From CBDFNN01 sp965250215 (GTDB taxonomy: Bacteria > Bacteroidota > Rhodothermia > Rhodothermales > DATKEJ01): a DNA stretch of 64,000 nucleotides. The first letter of the stretch is position 1. Each line of letters begins with the position of its first letter. Below, piece after piece: positions 1 through 8,866 of the stretch. Both the position numbers and the translations under genes were made by a program. Location: assembly GCA_965250215.1 (NCBI GenBank), contig CBDFNN010000004.1, positions 4,340,001-4,404,000 on the forward strand, read 5' to 3'. A model generated the notes under the pieces. It did not search any database. It was given only the letters and a program-made list of their open reading frames with translations, and had not been told where the DNA came from.

Positions 1-164
1 GATCCAAAGCGACTCGCATCAGCTTTAGGCCCTGCAAAAGCCATCATTTCGATGGCGCAGCAAGCAAGCCCCATTGGCATGGGCCAGACAGCATTGGAAC
101 GCGCCCAGTTGGCCACGGAATCTACCGTGGTAGTGAGAAAGGAATCTTTTACATCTAAGGGCAT
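1..164 (-). CDS. nuoB: NADH-quinone oxidoreductase subunit B (partial)
   Basis: The first 54 codons of NuoB, running off the left edge of the window. NuoB is the peripheral-arm subunit of respiratory complex I that holds iron-sulfur cluster N2, the last carrier before quinone. The diagnostic LACCAIEMM motif with the tandem cysteine N2 ligands is visible at about residues 33-41. An in-frame TAG lies just upstream of the ATG at 164, so the start is firm. It lies 46 bases after nuoA on the same strand, the usual nuoA-nuoB order, so it is cotranscribed with it. The rest of the complex I operon should lie to the left of the window. Confidence 0.95.
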   Translation of the reverse strand, partial: MPLDVKDSFLTTTVDSVANWARSNAVWPMPMGLACCAIEMMAFAGPKADASRFG

Positions 165-210
165 GCGCTCTTTTATCTAATGATTTCGAAGTGCTTCGAA
201 TAATTTGGTG

Positions 211-582
211 TTAGTCCCATTCAAGTCCGCCTTTCTTAAAGTCGTAGAGAAGCCCGACTAATAGAATGACGACAAATGTTGTGACAATAATAAGACTGGT
301 CAAGCCGTAACCACTGGCAAGGAAATCCTTGAAGGAAACGGCCCATGGATAGAGGAAAACTACCTCAACATCGAAGACGATGAAGATCATCGCAACAAGG
401 TAGAATTTGATAGAATATCGCTTTCTGGCTGATCCGATTGGGTCCATTCCGGACTCATAAACGGATTGCTTCAATTTGGACGGACGCTTTGGTCCAATAA
501 AGTTCGAGGCAGCCAGCAAGGTTAGGGCTAAGCCACTTGATATAGCGGCTAGAATGAAGATAGGAAGGTAACTCTCGAACAC
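211..582 (-). CDS. nuoA: NADH-quinone oxidoreductase subunit A
   Basis: Small membrane subunit of complex I (NDH-1). Three hydrophobic helices are visible, and the conserved YESGMDP segment followed by a helix with FDVEVVFLYPWA is the NuoA/ND3 signature. I place the start at the GTG at 582 because the protein then begins VFESYLPIF and is 123 residues long, the normal family length. The frame stays open to 741, but the extra 53 residues look like untranslated leader and match nothing I know of NuoA. It is the first gene of a nuoA-nuoB transcript reading leftward; its promoter should lie between 583 and about 830. Confidence 0.93.
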   Translation of the reverse strand: MFESYLPIFILAAISSGLALTLLAASNFIGPKRPSKLKQSVYESGMDPIGSARKRYSIKFYLVAMIFIVFDVEVVFLYPWAVSFKDFLASGYGLTSLIIVTTFVVILLVGLLYDFKKGGLEWD

Positions 583-830
583 AGGTCTTCTATTGAAATT
601 GCTTATTACGGGACGGCTTAAAATACCGCATGAGGCCTCGGCAAGCAATGAAAATATCCACAAGAAAGTAGGATCTTCAGGGCGTCGGATAGGAGAGCCC
701 ATTTCTCTCGGCACAATTTCGCCCCAATGATATTGGGACAAAATTCTGAATGTTCGAAATCGGCTCTCCTATCGTCCGCTTTCTGCCGATCCAGAACACT
801 TTCCTTTGGATATTGGAGTCTCTGATAAAG

Positions 831-882
831 CGAGGCATAGGTGTCTAATTGATTATCCGATCAATTAGACCCCTATGCCTCG
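831..882. repeat. Long near-perfect inverted repeat (22-bp arms)
   Basis: Arms at 831-852 and 861-882 pair over 22 bases with one mismatch around an 8-base loop. No T-run follows on either strand, so it is not a standard intrinsic terminator. It lies between the nuoA leader and the terminator of the TonB receptor gene. It could be an operator, an mRNA-protecting hairpin or a small repeat element. Confidence 0.7.
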
Positions 883-972
883 AATCAAACCGACTTACTC
901 GAATCATCCGCTTTATCAGTCAAGGGAGATTTTCGGCTATTCGATAGCCGATTCCAATTTCGCGGTGACAAG

Positions 973-1067
973 AAAAAGGCCAGATCTGTCACTTCGAACA
1001 TCTAGAGATTCTTCCAAATATTATTTGGGAGAAGATCTTAAGAGAGAATGGCAGATCTGGCCTTTTT
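973..1067 (-). terminator. Nested bidirectional terminator-like hairpin
   Basis: Perfect 16-bp arms at 973-988 and 1052-1067 (AAAAAGGCCAGATCTG and its complement) end in an A-run on the left and a T-run on the right. An imperfect second hairpin sits inside, around 1006-1038. It begins three bases after the stop of the receptor gene, so it most likely ends that leftward transcript and insulates nuoA. The loop is long for a simple terminator. Confidence 0.7.
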
Positions 1068-1069
1068 TA

Positions 1070-3862
1070 CTAAAGCGAATAGGCTAATCGAATAGTCGAG
1101 AATCGACCAATCTTGGGTGCACCTACAAATTCTCGTCGTTCATTATTGAGAACATTCGCGATGCTCACATCGGCCCGGAGTCCTATGAGGAAGTTGCTCA
1201 GATCGTATCCGAAACCTACATCTAGAAGGAAATAATCCTCGACATTTCCAACATAAGGCCCGGATGTAACTGGGAATCCTTTTACATATCTACCGGAGAA
1301 ATTGGCACTGAGTCCGTTTGGTCGGAAATAGTTAGCACCTGCTTTGAACTTGGTTTTAGGGGCATTAAGTGCAAGTTGAAGCCCCGAATCCGCAGCCTCA
1401 TCCAATTCTAATGCATCAAAAAAGTCGTCACTCACTATCGATGCCGATCCAAAAATATCTACTTGATTGCTAAGCAAATACTGGAATGAAATGTCTGCCC
1501 CATAGTATGTAACTTTTCCAAAGTTTCTATAGGCCAGCATCAACTCAGGTTGTCCATTGCTGTTATTTTCGTTTGGTTGAATAACGGCGATGGGATTATC
1601 ACCGACGAATAGTGCGGCCTGCTCTGCCAAAGTTGCGGCGACTACCTCAGGTGTAAATCCAAGCGCTGCAAATAAGGGAAGCAAATCGGCATTCAAACCT
1701 GCAGCAATGGCGTCCGTGAGATCCTGCTCTAGTCCTAGAATGTAAACAAGGGGTGTCTCCACAAGAAGAGGGCCAACGAAGTCCTTTTTCGCTTCGTAGT
1801 AGAAATCAGCGGCAAAAAGCAGCTTTCTATTGATGATTCCCTTATAGCCAACCTCGAAAGAGTTCGTGATCGTTGGCTTTAACGAAGGGATGTCTGTTAG
1901 GTCAGTGACAAATCGCGGTGCAGCTGAGGGATCTGATGGGTTTACAATACCAAGTGACCCCGGAGTCCAGCCTTCAACATTTGTACTCCCAGGAGCAAGA
2001 AGATCTTTCAAGGTTTGGAAGAAAGCGGGCGGTACGGCCACTCCCAATAGGGCGTTGACTTCTTCTAGTGACAAAGAGTTCAGTTGATTGAATAGTAGAC
2101 CGTACATGACACCCAAATCCATTCCGGCAGGAGTATCTGTGTTGTATACACCAGGAATAGGCAATATCGATGTGCCTACTAAATCACTCGCGCCAGGGAA
2201 AAGCCCGGAGTAGGCTGAGTTTCGGTTCCAAGTATATCCATCTTGTACACCCCGTCCTCGAACCAATACCGGAAATGGATCGCCAGCGAGTGCTCCGGCA
2301 ACGATGTCTAGAAAGAGCGAATTGTTACCAGGCGACGAGTAGGCTCTGTTGTATGTACCACGAAAAGAATGCTCAGGCGTGGGCTTGATAACGAATGCTG
2401 CACGCGGAGAGAACTCGACTTCTTCAAAGACACTATTGTAGTCCGCCCTCAATGCTGCGGTCACATCTAGTTTTGGACTAACAGCGAAGGTAGTTTGAGC
2501 GTAGGCACCGTACTCGGTGATGGTATCGTTGTCTTCGTTCCTTCCATATATCGTCCCAGCCGTTTCAGGTCTTGTACTCAAATAATCGAGACCCATGACC
2601 GTTCTTGAGCGCCCGTCATATGCATTCAATAGGTACTGAACCTGGCCATTCATTTTCTTCGAATCGTCGGTAACGATCTCACCATTTCCATAGGTAAAGG
2701 AATCTCCAAGAGTATTGCCATTCAGGTAAAACTGAGCAAATAAAGGTCCCGATTGAGCTCTAATTTGACCAAAGAAGAACTGAGCATCATCGGCCTGTAA
2801 GGTTCCAATTCCGCTTTGCACGGTTGCCTGAAATTGATTAAATCCGCCGTTTAAGATGAAGTGAGTATCGTCATTGGTTCTGATCTTCATCATACCGCCA
2901 ATGTTGGCCTTATATACATCAGTAAATCTGTCCTTTGAGTCTCCTGACAATTCTATGGCATCGAGTGGATCGTTTGGATCCAATGCCCATTCTTGTGCCT
3001 GAGAGTAATTGCCATTAATTTTATAGCCAAAGTTGTTAGTGAAATTCGCATGTCGAAATTCACCTCCAATGGTTGACTTTTCACCAGCAAAAAGGGCAAC
3101 GCCCGTTCCAGGTGAAGTAAATGGATCTTTTGTGATCATGTGAATGACTCCACGGTCAACTCCTGCACCATAGAGTGCCGAACCAGGACCACGCACGACT
3201 TCAACACTCTCAAGGTCTATTTTCGACGCCGGAATAGTACTATAGAGGTTCACGTTTAGTGAAGGAGCAGCAGCGCGACGATAATCAGTCAAAAGGTGGG
3301 CTGAGCCAGAAAAGGCGTTGTTGAAACCTCGCATCACCACTTCAAATCTGTCGACACCAGTTTGCGCAATATCAACACCTGGGACATTTCTTAACACACT
3401 CGCAACAGTGGTTGTTGTTTGACTTTCGATCTCTCTAGCATCGAGAACAGTGACGGAAGCTGGTGCATCCAAGACCTTCTCCGCCTGTCTGGAAGCGGTT
3501 ACGACAACTTGATTTAAATTAATACCTTGAGAGGCCAGAGATATATTGACTGATGTTGCTTGCCCGCCAGTAACGGTAATCGATTCGCTGTGCTCAGCAT
3601 AGGATACATATCTAACGATAAGATCGTAAGTACCAGCTGGGACGTTCTCAATTACAAAGGATCCGTCAATACTCGTACTCGCACCAGTAATGGGTAAGGT
3701 CTCCCCGGGGTTCGCGATTATTACGTTGGCACCTGGTAATCCTTCGCCATTTTCCGAGTCCGTAACATTGCCTCGAACCGTTCCATTTTGTGCCTGTGAC
3801 AGTCCAAATGACATTAGTACAAGGGCAAGACACAACATTCCGAGTCGATTCAATCTATCCAT
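1070..3862 (-). CDS. TonB-dependent outer-membrane receptor
   Basis: An outer-membrane active transporter driven by TonB; the substrate cannot be told. A signal peptide ending near SQAQN is followed by a carboxypeptidase-regulatory-like domain (roughly residues 28-110), a TonB-box-like VVVTASR, a plug domain (about 130-250) with the typical VRGPGSALYG motif, and a 22-strand-type barrel to the end. The ATG at 3862 is preceded by AAGAGG at good spacing; a TTG six bases upstream is too close to it. No SusD partner is adjacent, so this is a stand-alone receptor (metal chelate, cobalamin or oligosaccharide) rather than a SusCD pair. The last residues do not end in the classic aromatic residue. Confidence 0.92.
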   Translation of the reverse strand: MDRLNRLGMLCLALVLMSFGLSQAQNGTVRGNVTDSENGEGLPGANVIIANPGETLPITGASTSIDGSFVIENVPAGTYDLIVRYVSYAEHSESITVTGGQATSVNISLASQGINLNQVVVTASRQAEKVLDAPASVTVLDAREIESQTTTTVASVLRNVPGVDIAQTGVDRFEVVMRGFNNAFSGSAHLLTDYRRAAAPSLNVNLYSTIPASKIDLESVEVVRGPGSALYGAGVDRGVIHMITKDPFTSPGTGVALFAGEKSTIGGEFRHANFTNNFGYKINGNYSQAQEWALDPNDPLDAIELSGDSKDRFTDVYKANIGGMMKIRTNDDTHFILNGGFNQFQATVQSGIGTLQADDAQFFFGQIRAQSGPLFAQFYLNGNTLGDSFTYGNGEIVTDDSKKMNGQVQYLLNAYDGRSRTVMGLDYLSTRPETAGTIYGRNEDNDTITEYGAYAQTTFAVSPKLDVTAALRADYNSVFEEVEFSPRAAFVIKPTPEHSFRGTYNRAYSSPGNNSLFLDIVAGALAGDPFPVLVRGRGVQDGYTWNRNSAYSGLFPGASDLVGTSILPIPGVYNTDTPAGMDLGVMYGLLFNQLNSLSLEEVNALLGVAVPPAFFQTLKDLLAPGSTNVEGWTPGSLGIVNPSDPSAAPRFVTDLTDIPSLKPTITNSFEVGYKGIINRKLLFAADFYYEAKKDFVGPLLVETPLVYILGLEQDLTDAIAAGLNADLLPLFAALGFTPEVVAATLAEQAALFVGDNPIAVIQPNENNSNGQPELMLAYRNFGKVTYYGADISFQYLLSNQVDIFGSASIVSDDFFDALELDEAADSGLQLALNAPKTKFKAGANYFRPNGLSANFSGRYVKGFPVTSGPYVGNVEDYFLLDVGFGYDLSNFLIGLRADVSIANVLNNERREFVGAPKIGRFSTIRLAYSL

Positions 3863-3980
3863 TTGCAATACCTCTTAATTATTCACAAGTACGTTTTTGC
3901 AGGACCTGTCTCATGTGGGACATATTAAGATAGGTAAAGAGCACGTATCTGTACTAAAAGTAATATATAGATAACATTAC

Positions 3981-4083
3981 AGATTGTCAGATTGTCAGAT
4001 TGTCAGAACTTCAGATTATCAGAATCCGAGAATCCGATGATCTGAATTCCGATCTTCTGTCTGATGTTCTGACGTTCTGATAA
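3981..4083. repeat. TCAGA-type short tandem and inverted repeat
   Basis: Three copies of an 8-base unit (GATTGTCA) run into further TCAGA/TCTGA motifs on both strands. GATTATCAGAA near 4013 pairs with TTCTGATAATC near 4075, so the whole region can fold. It ends exactly at the purB stop codon. Related stretches occur at 7024-7062, 17117-17158 and 33554-33598. Confidence 0.75.
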
Positions 4084-5382
4084 TCAGTTCCCCAGCCCGA
4101 CTCGTTCAAAAATCACATCAACATTGCGAAGATGATAGTTAGGATCGAAAGCGTCATCGATCTCCTCTTTGCTAAGTCGAGAAGTCAAGGCCTCACTTGC
4201 ATTTACAATATCGCGGAAAGAGCGTTGTTCTTCCCATGCCTGCATAGTCAAAGGCTGGACTGTGTCATAGGCATCCTCTCGATTCAGTCCCTTTTCGATC
4301 AACATGAGTAGAAGTCGCTGACTGTATACGAGTCCAAAAGTGCGCTCCATATTCCGCTTCATGTTCTCCGGATAAACATTCAAGTTTGTGACGATCCGAG
4401 TCATCCGCTCTAACATATAGTGGAGTAGAATTGTGGCATCAGGCATGTAAACTCGCTCCGTTGAAGAGTGAGAAATATCTCGCTCATGCCAAAGGGCAAC
4501 ATTTTCGTAGGCCGTAATCATATATCCGCGGAGAAGTCGAGCACATCCTGTAATGTTTTCAGATCCGATCGGATTTCTTTTGTGAGGCATGGCCGATGAT
4601 CCTTTCTGACCCTTTCGGAAGGCCTCTTCCGCTTCTCGAACCTCGGACTTTTGAAGCCCGCGAATTTCGACGGCAATTTTCTCCATCGTGGCACCGATCA
4701 GGGCTATTGTTGCCATATAATCTGCGTGCCGATCTCTCTGCAGGACCTGAGTTGAAATGGGCGCTGGGTTCAATCCCAGGATCTCGCAGGTCTTTGTCTC
4801 AACAGCCGGAGGGGTATGAGCAAAGGTCCCTACAGCTCCGGACACCTTTCCAAATCGCACTCCCTCAGCAGCAGCCTCGAAGCGCTCAATATTTCGCTTC
4901 ATTTCAGCGTAGTACAGCGCCATCTTTAGACCAAAGCTGGTCGGCTCGGCGTGAACTCCGTGTGTCCTCCCCATCATGATCGTGTTCTTATGCTCTTTCG
5001 CTTTGGCGCCAAGTGCCTCGGTCAGCTTGGCGATCGAGTCTCGAAGAATCACATTGACTTTCACTAGTCGATAGGCCAGAGCAGTATCGACTACATCGGA
5101 GGAGGTGAGGCCATAGTGGACCCATTTCTTTTCATCGCCAAGAGTCTCACTTACGGCACGAGTGAAAGCGACCACGTCGTGACGAGTGATCTCCTCAATT
5201 TCGTGGATTCTATCAATGTCAAAGCTGGCTTTTTCGTAAAGGACATCTACGTCTTCGGAGGGAATTACTCCGACTGTTGACCAAGCGCGACAGGCCGCAA
5301 GCTCCACGTCTAGCCAAGCTTGAAACATATTCTGTTCGGTCCAAATGTCACCCATTTCCGGGCGGGTATATCGTTCTAACAC
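4084..5382 (-). CDS. purB: Adenylosuccinate lyase
   Basis: Cytosolic fumarase/aspartase-superfamily enzyme catalysing two purine steps: SAICAR to AICAR plus fumarate, and adenylosuccinate to AMP plus fumarate. The superfamily signature loop GSSAMPHKRNP is at residues 261-271 with its catalytic serine, and the GRTHG motif with the catalytic histidine is at 138-142. At 432 residues it matches the short bacterial form (B. subtilis type). It starts at an ATG and lies 32 bases downstream of the sigma-factor gene, so the two may be cotranscribed. Housekeeping gene; nothing abnormal seen. Confidence 0.97.
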   Translation of the reverse strand: MLERYTRPEMGDIWTEQNMFQAWLDVELAACRAWSTVGVIPSEDVDVLYEKASFDIDRIHEIEEITRHDVVAFTRAVSETLGDEKKWVHYGLTSSDVVDTALAYRLVKVNVILRDSIAKLTEALGAKAKEHKNTIMMGRTHGVHAEPTSFGLKMALYYAEMKRNIERFEAAAEGVRFGKVSGAVGTFAHTPPAVETKTCEILGLNPAPISTQVLQRDRHADYMATIALIGATMEKIAVEIRGLQKSEVREAEEAFRKGQKGSSAMPHKRNPIGSENITGCARLLRGYMITAYENVALWHERDISHSSTERVYMPDATILLHYMLERMTRIVTNLNVYPENMKRNMERTFGLVYSQRLLLMLIEKGLNREDAYDTVQPLTMQAWEEQRSFRDIVNASEALTSRLSKEEIDDAFDPNYHLRNVDVIFERVGLGN

Positions 5383-5414
5383 TTCGTTAGTTTAGTCTAA
5401 AATTGTTGGGGACT

Positions 5415-6023
5415 CTATAGCGATTCACGCTTCACGACAAGGTGTCGATAGAGAATTTCACGAGCCCTAAAAATGTGGGCTTTAACGGTTCCGAGGGGAA
5501 TATCTAGCTCCCTTGCGATTTCTTCGTAACTCTTTTCCTGCTGATGGCGCATCACAATCACACGCTTATATTTTTCTGGAAGGGAATCGATCGCCTCATT
5601 AATAATCACATGTTTCTCATCACGAATAATATGCTGGTCTGGACGGTAGGTCGAATCAGGTAATTCGATTTCCATTTCACCATCCTTCACATTGAAGGTC
5701 TGATTTATGGAAGTGGTTGGAAGCTTTCTTTTCCGGAGATAATCGATCGTGTGATTCGTGGCGATCTTGTAGAGCCAAGTCGAAAAGGCGAAGGAAGTTG
5801 AGTAGCTGGCTAGAGAATTAAATGCCTTGATAAAGGCCTCTTGCACCAGATCCTCGACCATCTTTTCCTCCCGAACCATTTTGAAAATATGGTGACTGAG
5901 AGGCTCGCGGTACTTGTTGAGAAGCTTTTCGAAGGAGCGCTGATTACCATTAAGCGCTTCTTGGACCAAGGCTTGATCCTGAAGGCTTGATGACGATGGT
6001 TTCCTTGCTTCCTTTTTGCTCAT
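5415..6023 (-). CDS. ECF/RpoE-type RNA polymerase sigma factor
   Basis: A 202-residue sigma-70 family member with region 2 (about residues 40-105, including LVQEAFIKAF and FSTWLYKIATN) and region 4 (about 140-195, with SYEEIARELDIPLGTVKAHI, a helix-turn-helix for the -35 element). It lacks regions 1 and 3, as ECF factors do. The 20-residue basic, serine-rich N-terminus is unusual but short. No anti-sigma gene is beside it; purB follows downstream. Similar factors are common, apparently orphan, regulators in Bacteroidota and Rhodothermota. Target genes are unknown. Confidence 0.93.
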   Translation of the reverse strand: MSKKEARKPSSSSLQDQALVQEALNGNQRSFEKLLNKYREPLSHHIFKMVREEKMVEDLVQEAFIKAFNSLASYSTSFAFSTWLYKIATNHTIDYLRKRKLPTTSINQTFNVKDGEMEIELPDSTYRPDQHIIRDEKHVIINEAIDSLPEKYKRVIVMRHQQEKSYEEIARELDIPLGTVKAHIFRAREILYRHLVVKRESL

Positions 6024-6382
6024 TCTCGCGTTGCGGAATCGAGATCAGTTTTATTCTCGACTCAACTCAGATAATACGAACTTCTGGAGTGTCTTGCTTT
6101 CTAGCTTTTCTGGCTGATCTGCTATTCAGGAAGGAGTATGTCCTTCTCTCAGCCAAGTTCGGAAGACGACAATACTTTCTCAGCGAATTTTCCTTCCTGG
6201 AAAGATGACGATCCCTTTTTAGTCTTGGTCCCAGGAAGAAAATAATGCTTCTAAAGCCTTGTCGTTTTCAAAACTTATACTTCGATAAGGACACATTTCT
6301 TGCAGATTAGCGAGACAAACTTTGTTCGCTAGAAAAGCCAGATGAGGCAGACTCGCAAGATCAGCCAGAAAAGCTAGACCTG
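6024..6382. other. Intergenic region with spaced 20-bp inverted repeat
   Basis: No gene seen. A perfect 20-bp inverted repeat has arms at 6101-6120 (CTAGCTTTTCTGGCTGATCT) and 6358-6377, 237 bases apart. A third, partial copy (CTAGAAAAGCCAGAT) is at about 6329-6343 in the orientation of the right arm. The region is the leader of the sigma-factor gene and the 3' flank of the Lrp gene. Confidence 0.6.
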
Positions 6383-6856
6383 CTATTCTAAATCCTGCGG
6401 TTCAACGTGCAGCTGTCGCGTCTCCTTATATGTACTCAACACGATACTCGTCTGAGTCCCATGGACACCAGACCAGGTTTGAATAGCCGCAAGAAGGGCC
6501 TCTAAACCAGCTGTGTTCTTCGTTCGGATTTTCAGAACGTGAGATCCCTCTCCAGTTATTGAATGCACCTCCAAGATCTCAGCATTTTCGTTACACTTCT
6601 CAAGGAAGTTGGGATAATTATCCGAGCCATCTACACGAACTCTGATAAAGGCTCCAACGTCATAAGAAAGTGCCTTGGGATTGAGAACAGCGTGAAATCC
6701 CTCGATCACGCCTTTTTCCTCAAGCTTGCGCATGCGTTCACTGACGGAGGGTACCGACAGTCCAACTTCTTCTGCGATCTGGTTTCGCTTAATTCTTCCC
6801 CGCTCTTGAAGGAGCTTCAGGATTTTGACATCGATGTTGTCGATTCTATTGATCAT
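6383..6856 (-). CDS. Lrp/AsnC family transcriptional regulator
   Basis: A feast/famine regulator: an N-terminal helix-turn-helix (starting IDNIDVKILKLLQERGRI, with GLSVPSVSERMRKLEEKGVI as recognition part) and a C-terminal RAM/AsnC ligand-binding domain with the SITGEGSHVLKI segment near residue 100, where amino-acid effectors bind. I start it at the ATG at 6856, which gives 157 residues, the family norm; the frame is open to 7000 but the extension is low-complexity and overlaps simple repeats. Likely octameric and amino-acid responsive; target unknown. It is transcribed away from the neighbouring tRNA. Confidence 0.93.
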   Translation of the reverse strand: MINRIDNIDVKILKLLQERGRIKRNQIAEEVGLSVPSVSERMRKLEEKGVIEGFHAVLNPKALSYDVGAFIRVRVDGSDNYPNFLEKCNENAEILEVHSITGEGSHVLKIRTKNTAGLEALLAAIQTWSGVHGTQTSIVLSTYKETRQLHVEPQDLE

Positions 6857-6924
6857 GGATTCGGCAGTCCTTTTTGTTCTAGTCGAGTATACGTTTGGGG
6901 CGGATGAGATGGAAGAGGGGGTGG

Positions 6925-7062
6925 CTGTTTTCCGTGTTCTGTTTTCCGTGATCCGATGCGGTTCACCGTTGGTCGTTTGTCGTTTGTCGCAGGACTTCAT
7001 TCTATCGGGTACTGGGCGTAAAGAAATTCTGATGTTCTGAATATCTGAGAATCTGATTTCTT
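6925..7062. repeat. Simple repeat cluster upstream of Lrp gene and tRNA
   Basis: Degenerate TTTTCCGTG units (6927-6950), then GTCGTTT units (about 6973-6988), then TTCTGATG-type units (7026-7060). The 20-mer at 6927-6946 recurs exactly at 30884-30903. The TCTGA motif links it to the repeats at 3981, 17117 and 33554. Confidence 0.7.
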
Positions 7063-7083
7063 ATATTTGCCATCCCTCGATTC

Positions 7084-7156
7084 GGGCCCGTAGCTCAGTG
7101 GTCAGAGCAGTGGACTCATAATCCATTGGTCGTAGGTTCAAGTCCTACCGGGCCCA
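7084..7156 (+). tRNA. tRNA with CAT anticodon (Ile2 more likely than Met)
   Basis: A 73-base cloverleaf: acceptor arms GGGCCCG/CGGGCCC with discriminator A, D-arm with GCTCAGTGGTCAGAGC, anticodon loop CTCATAA (anticodon CAT) and T-arm GTAGGTTCAAGTCCTAC. CCA is not encoded. The sequence after the anticodon stem (TTGGTCG) resembles E. coli minor tRNA-Ile, whose C34 is turned into lysidine by TilS so that it reads AUA; an elongator Met tRNA cannot be excluded by eye. The block to its right looks accessory, and tRNA 3' ends are common integration sites. Confidence 0.93.
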
Positions 7157-7555
7157 CTACATATCTTGTAAGTCCTTGTCTAGCAAAGCGTGTAGAAAAA
7201 ATTGGTCAAGTCCTGTCTTCGCATTTTCTTGAATTACAGTTAATGCATTTTCTGTTGCCGGTTGTGATTCCAAACGTGATAGACGCAGAGCAGACTCAAA
7301 TGGATAAGTTTGGGTTTGGATCGCAGAAACAATTTTCGATATTGCATTTGAAATACTAGTGCGTGAGCTAGGATAGCGCGATTGATGGGTTCCCCGATGT
7401 CCTTGTAACAAAATGAAATCAGACTGGCGAATGTCGAAGTCCGAATGTTGAAGGCGGATGCATTTTTCTCTCATTTCCTTTGACATATATCATTGGCTAT
7501 TCGACATTTTTTAGCATTGTTTCCTTCAGAGAACTCTCCCCTTATCCTTTTCCAT
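7157..7555. other. Intergenic region between tRNA and BNR gene
   Basis: I see no convincing gene. A 109-codon frame is open on the minus strand (7157-7486) but has no recognisable domain, and its first part translates simple repeats of the GAATGTCGAA type (about 7430-7455). It holds the promoter of the next gene. No integrase or clear copy of the tRNA 3' end is visible. Confidence 0.5.
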
Positions 7556-8842
7556 ATGAGACTCATCCTACTCCTTTCTCTCTTGATCCCTTCTCAAATG
7601 ATAGCACAGTCACACACAGGCTATCTAACCAAAGACGGTGCCTGGTGCTGGTTTTCTGATCCTCGTGCCATCATGGTTGGCGATCAGGTCATCACAGGTT
7701 GGGTAAAAGCAAACGGAACGATTGAAGCCGCTTCTCTAAACATTGCTTCAGGCAGCATTCAGACCAGCGATCTGTACCACAGATTGGAATCGGACGATCA
7801 CGACAACCCTGCATTTGTCCAAACGGAAGGGGGACAACTCCTGGCCATGTACACCCGACACAGCAGGAAAGATCTGTTTATCAATACCCTGGAAAATGGC
7901 ACAGATGGAATTGAATGGAGCGGTGCCCAACTCATTCACCCGATGAGTAAGGAAGAGTTGGAGAAATTTCCCCGGCAGACTGTCACCTACGCCAACCCCT
8001 ATCGATTGGAAAAAGAAGACAACCGCATCTACAGCTTTGGCCGCTGGACAGGCTTCAAACCCAATGTGATGTGGTCGGACGATCAGGGAGAAAACTGGAC
8101 AAAAAGCAAGGTGTTCATCACCAATTATCCCTTCGACGGCGGCAATCGACCGTATGTCAAATACTTCTCAGATGGCCAATCGAAAATCCACATGATATTT
8201 ACCGATGGACATCCCCGCAACGAACCGACCAATTCTGTCTATTACGCCTATTATGAAAATGGAGCATTTTACAAAGCTTCAGGAGAGCAAATTTGTACGA
8301 TGGACCAAATCCCTTTTGAACCCAAAGATGCCTCCATTGTCTATACCTCCAATCCCAAAGAGGGTCGTGCCTGGATTGCAGATATCGGGCAGGACGAACA
8401 AAACAATCCGGTTCTTTTGTACACCAGAAGCCCTACCGAAAGCAATCATGAATATTGGTATGCCCGCTTTGATGATGGTTGGGCAAACACAAAAATCTGC
8501 GATTCGGGCAAGTGGTTTCCACAGACTCAGAAAGGTAAAACAGAACGGGAGCCCCATTACTTTGGCGGCATGACTGTTCACCCGAATGATGCAGGAATTG
8601 TGTATCTATCCAGGCAAATCAAGGGGGTCTTTGAAATCGAACGCTGGGAAACAACCGATAGAGGGGATTCATGGAAAACAGAAGCCATCACCAAAGATTC
8701 TGAATTCGATCATGTCAGGCCATACATTCCTCGCGGCTTGCCAAAAGAGGCGGATGAAATAGTCCTCTGGATGGAGAACAGGAAGTACATTCACTATACC
8801 GACTTCAAAACGTCCATTAACTACTCTGTTCGAAAAAACTAG
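7556..8842 (+). CDS. Secreted BNR-repeat (BNR_4-like) propeller protein
   Basis: A 428-residue exported protein beginning MRLILLLSLLIPSQMIAQ, a clean signal peptide, which fixes the start at 7556. The mature part opens with DGAWCWFSDPRAI and has repeated propeller blades containing SDDQGENW and TTDRGDSW, Asp-box-like motifs. This pattern fits the BNR_4 family of beta-propellers, found in polysaccharide-acting enzymes including ulvan lyases of families PL24/PL25 and in sialidase-like proteins of algal-polysaccharide degraders. A lyase or hydrolase role on a sugar polymer is inference; I cannot point to catalytic residues. A truncated lipoprotein gene follows 24 bases downstream. Confidence 0.75.
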   Translation: MRLILLLSLLIPSQMIAQSHTGYLTKDGAWCWFSDPRAIMVGDQVITGWVKANGTIEAASLNIASGSIQTSDLYHRLESDDHDNPAFVQTEGGQLLAMYTRHSRKDLFINTLENGTDGIEWSGAQLIHPMSKEELEKFPRQTVTYANPYRLEKEDNRIYSFGRWTGFKPNVMWSDDQGENWTKSKVFITNYPFDGGNRPYVKYFSDGQSKIHMIFTDGHPRNEPTNSVYYAYYENGAFYKASGEQICTMDQIPFEPKDASIVYTSNPKEGRAWIADIGQDEQNNPVLLYTRSPTESNHEYWYARFDDGWANTKICDSGKWFPQTQKGKTEREPHYFGGMTVHPNDAGIVYLSRQIKGVFEIERWETTDRGDSWKTEAITKDSEFDHVRPYIPRGLPKEADEIVLWMENRKYIHYTDFKTSINYSVRKN

Positions 8843-8866
8843 CAATCTCTTCGCTTCGAAGTTCAT

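Noticed and set aside
875..1087. 70-codon plus-strand frame with a TERM-like intergenic position
   Set aside because: It translates the inverted repeats and terminator hairpin between nuoA and the receptor gene; no domain and no homology-like pattern.
3981..4083. Possible CRISPR array from short repeats
   Set aside because: Units are 8 bases with no spacers and no cas genes nearby.
7157..7486. 109-codon minus-strand frame after the tRNA
   Set aside because: Starts in simple GAATGTCGAA-type repeats, has no recognisable motif and ends against the tRNA; treated as intergenic.
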